From the NCBI GenBank assembly GCA_015478675.1, contig JADMIH010000087.1:1-16098 (forward strand): a DNA stretch of 16,098 nucleotides, in the 5' to 3' direction. Position 1 is the first letter of the stretch. The number at the start of each line of letters is the position of its first letter. Of this stretch, positions 14,308 through 16,098 are shown in pieces. A model generated the notes under the pieces. The model searched no databases, was not told where the DNA came from, and worked only from the letters and a program-made list of their open reading frames with translations. The position numbers and the translations under genes were made by a program. This DNA comes from Chloroflexota bacterium. GTDB taxonomy: Bacteria > Chloroflexota > Chloroflexia > QHBQ01 > JADMIH01.

Positions 14308-14583
14308 GTGCTTCGCCCCACTCCGTCGGGTCGGCCGTTAATGCAGCTTTGCTCTGGGAGTTCAGGCAGTACTCGCCAGGTGATACGGTGGGTACAAAGC
14401 CAGGATTACTCAGTATGCGTAAAGTAAGCTGTTAACCTGCCTTGCGCATTGGGGCGTTTGGCGAACAAACCGTGCGTTGTCACTCTGAACGCGGTCAAAA
14501 TGACAATGACGAGAGGACCTGTCCAGGCTTACTTTCAAGCTGACCGAGAGAGGCGTCTGGCGTTAGTTGTCCCTCGCCTTGCA
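14308..14583. other. Gene-free spacer between the small RNA and the convergent GT1 gene
   Basis: I see no convincing protein gene. A short frame starting at the ATG at 14341 (28 codons) has no ribosome site. An imperfect inverted repeat, TTGTCA (14477-14482) and TGACAA (14501-14506), encloses CTCTGAACGC and resembles a decayed member of the TGTCATTCTGAGCG-type hairpin repeats seen in many bacterial genomes. It may act as a weak terminator downstream of the convergent GT1 gene. Confidence 0.4.
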
Positions 14584-15786
14584 TCATGTGCACTGTTGAC
14601 TGGCCGGGGGTTGTAATACAAGCGGAGTGCCCTCGGCTGCTAACCGCTCCAGCAGTGCCGTCGGATATTCCAGGCCCGGCAGTTCCTCTATCTCCTTTCG
14701 TAGGCGTTGTGCAGCTCGCCTGTAAGCTGGGTCGTATAACACTTCACGTGCAGCGTCCCCTATAGCCACGGCGCTGCGCCTCTCCGCCTCTATAACATGC
14801 GCCACCCCTAGCTCGGCGCAACTCTGGGCATTCTCCGGTTGGTCAGCAGCTATAGGGATAATCACCATCGGTAGGCCGAGGCTGAGAGCGTCCATCATTG
14901 TACCGGAGCCTCCATGCGAGATTACCAGGTCGCAGTAGGGAAGCAACAACTTTTGAGGGATATAGCGTTCTACGTGCACATGCGCCGGCTGCTCGCCAAA
15001 ATCCAGTGGATTTTGGTTGCGGCCAATAGTAATTATCAAGTTGATTGGTTCTTCTCGGAGAGCTTCAAGAATGGCCGAGTGGATCGGGGTCATATGGTTG
15101 AATACAGTGCCGAGGGTGGCGTATACAGTAGGTCGCTGCCCCAATTTGGCGACCCACCCCGGCAATTTTTCTTCGCCAGATTGACTGAACCCTGTATATC
15201 GAAATGGATGAGTGGTGGGTGGAACGGGAGACGATCGGCTCCAGAGGCTCGGTGGGCGTGGGGAGAGCAACAGATAGCGATAGAGCACATCAGCCGTCTC
15301 CGCGGGAGGGAGGCCGACTGATGCACGCAGTTGGTGGAGTGGTTCAGCCATTACCTCCAAAAAGCGCGTTCGGGCCGCCGTTATCTGGACGGCGGCGTGC
15401 GGGACCCCGTCGCATTCGGCGGCGACGCAGCCCGCGAGCTCGGTGTTCTCCCGCACCACAACGTCGGGACGCCAGTCGCGTATAATGCCCAGCATGTCGG
15501 GGAGCGCGCGCTGTGCTCTTACGCCGGCGAAGACATACTTCAACGTAAAGTATGCCGGCTCCTGTGGGCCAAGCCCCGCCATTTGTTCTCTGCGCTGCCG
15601 CACTTCTTCATCGCTATCATCAACCCCCGCACGAAAACACCGGAAGCCGCTGGCCTCTATAACCGGGCGGAACCCCTGTGTTGAAGCGAATGCAACTTCG
15701 TGGCCTGACATTTCCAATGCCCGTGCAAGCGGGACGAGTGGGTGCCAGTGGCCGGAGCTTGGCTGACTGGTAAAGAGAACTCGCAT
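14584..15786 (-). CDS. GT1-family glycosyltransferase (MGT/UGT-like, natural-product type)
   Basis: This 400-residue inverting GT-B glycosyltransferase is a normal length for the MGT subgroup that glycosylates macrolides, terpenoids, phenolics or lipids using UDP- or dTDP-sugars. N-terminal half: MRVLFTSQPSSGHWHPLVPLA, with GHWHPL (12-17) containing the putative catalytic His. C-terminal half: VYATLGTVFN (221-230), YIPQKLLLPYCDLVISHGGSGT (HGGSGT at 291-296) and the sugar-nucleotide segment PIAADQPENA (311-320). The acceptor is unknown. ATG at 15786 with GAGGT about 7 nt upstream. With the P450 on the same strand it suggests secondary-metabolite or lipid tailoring, but the SpoVS gene and small RNA on the other strand separate them. 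No strong promoter was found in the short upstream region, which is taken up by repeats. Confidence 0.93.
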   Translation of the reverse strand: MRVLFTSQPSSGHWHPLVPLARALEMSGHEVAFASTQGFRPVIEASGFRCFRAGVDDSDEEVRQRREQMAGLGPQEPAYFTLKYVFAGVRAQRALPDMLGIIRDWRPDVVVRENTELAGCVAAECDGVPHAAVQITAARTRFLEVMAEPLHQLRASVGLPPAETADVLYRYLLLSPRPPSLWSRSSPVPPTTHPFRYTGFSQSGEEKLPGWVAKLGQRPTVYATLGTVFNHMTPIHSAILEALREEPINLIITIGRNQNPLDFGEQPAHVHVERYIPQKLLLPYCDLVISHGGSGTMMDALSLGLPMVIIPIAADQPENAQSCAELGVAHVIEAERRSAVAIGDAAREVLYDPAYRRAAQRLRKEIEELPGLEYPTALLERLAAEGTPLVLQPPASQQCT

Positions 15787-15872
15787 GGTGTTACCTCACA
15801 TTACACGTGGTGGAGTGGGAGACGAGCTCCTCAGCGCTCATCGCCGGTCCTTAGCCCCCATTACTCGCAAAC

Positions 15873-15914
15873 GAGGGTCCCTTGCAGCACCCCTTATCTG
15901 AACAGTACAGTTAC
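15873..15914. mobile_element. Decayed MITE-like end, copy D
   Basis: Read on the minus strand from 15914, the sequence starts GTAACTG, then TACTG, then TTCAGATAAGGGGTGC, and goes on to AGGGACCCTC. This matches the right-end pattern of copies A and B (GTAAGCGTTCAGAGTTGGGGTGCAGGGGCG...CCCTC) apart from a 5-base duplication near the tip and small gaps. The other end cannot be placed with confidence; CTTAGCCCCC at 15850-15859 resembles the interior of copy C. It is probably a remnant. Confidence 0.45.
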
Positions 15915-15922
15915 AAAGCTAT

Positions 15923-16068
15923 GTAAGTGTTCAGACTCAGGGTGGAGGGGCTAGCTTAGCCCCCTCTCCCTTCATGGGAGAGGGGGTTTGGGGGTGAGGG
16001 TGCGTAACGGTACGCCTCCACAGCTACTCCTTGCAGATTGCTACACCCCAACTCCTCTAAAAATGCGA
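15923..16068. mobile_element. MITE-like repeat, copy C (about 146 bp), right end diverged
   Basis: The left end is GTAAGTGTTCAGACTCAGGG, followed by a CCCCCTCTCCC-TTCAT-GGGAGAGGGGG hairpin. The right half, read in reverse, reproduces the left interior of copy A (GGTGTAGCAATC, then CTGTGGAGGCGTACC, then TTACGCACCCTCACCC). The expected right terminus is poorly kept (about 7 of 13 positions) and no matching 8-bp duplication follows, so this is an older or recombined copy. The right boundary is approximate. Confidence 0.65.
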
Positions 16069-16098
16069 AGGGTAGTAGTATAAAGGGGTGCTAAATCA

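Noticed and set aside
14032..14427. 131-codon plus-strand open frame after spoVS
   Set aside because: It overlaps the end of spoVS and the whole small-RNA region, has no ribosome site and encodes Arg/Ser/Cys-rich sequence without protein-like pattern.

Overview
The window (16,098 bases, moderately high GC) looks like bacterial chromosome, most likely Chloroflexota (class Chloroflexia or a relative). This is inferred from gene content: a SpoVS-family protein outside a sporulation locus, an M4 protease beside an emfourin-like inhibitor, and a PrsW-like membrane protein. The C- and G-rich dispersed hairpin repeats (CCCCTCTCCC...GGGAGAGGGG) are of a kind I associate with filamentous Chloroflexota. 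No rRNA, tRNA, CRISPR array or intact transposase was seen.

Layout. (1) Positions 1-670, minus strand: two translationally coupled genes, one running off the left edge. (2) 671-1175: a gene-free stretch holding mobile repeat copy A with an exact 8-bp target duplication. (3) 1176-3582, plus strand: a GT4 glycosyltransferase and a CelD/BioF2-like GNAT acyltransferase, probably cell-surface or exopolysaccharide genes. (4) 3751-8605, plus strand: a secreted multidomain M4 (thermolysin-type) metalloprotease, a PrsW-fold membrane protein lacking the PrsW catalytic residues, a membrane-anchored PsbP/Mog1-like protein and an emfourin-like protease inhibitor. Together they read as a protease/inhibitor/membrane module. 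The protease start codon directly abuts a 14-bp perfect hairpin that contains its Shine-Dalgarno sequence. (5) 8732-11014: a large GT-C-type membrane glycosyltransferase. (6) 11081-11215: repeat copy B, inserted just upstream of the promoter of an inositol-dehydrogenase-like Gfo/Idh/MocA oxidoreductase. (7) 12338-13480, minus strand: a cytochrome P450, divergent from a SpoVS-family gene. (8) 14043-14583: no protein gene, but a consensus sigma-70-type promoter (TTGACA-N17-TATACT) followed within about 80 nt by two very regular hairpins and a U-tract, a strong candidate for an undescribed small RNA. (9) 14584-15786, minus strand: a GT1 glycosyltransferase of the natural-product or macrolide type. 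(10) 15873-16068: two more repeat copies, arranged end to end with exactly 8 nt between them.

The most interesting items are the orphan small RNA at 14226-14307, the MITE-like family with GTAA termini and 8-bp duplications (IS66-type hallmarks), and the protease module with its RBS-sequestering hairpin, inhibitor and apparent pseudoprotease.
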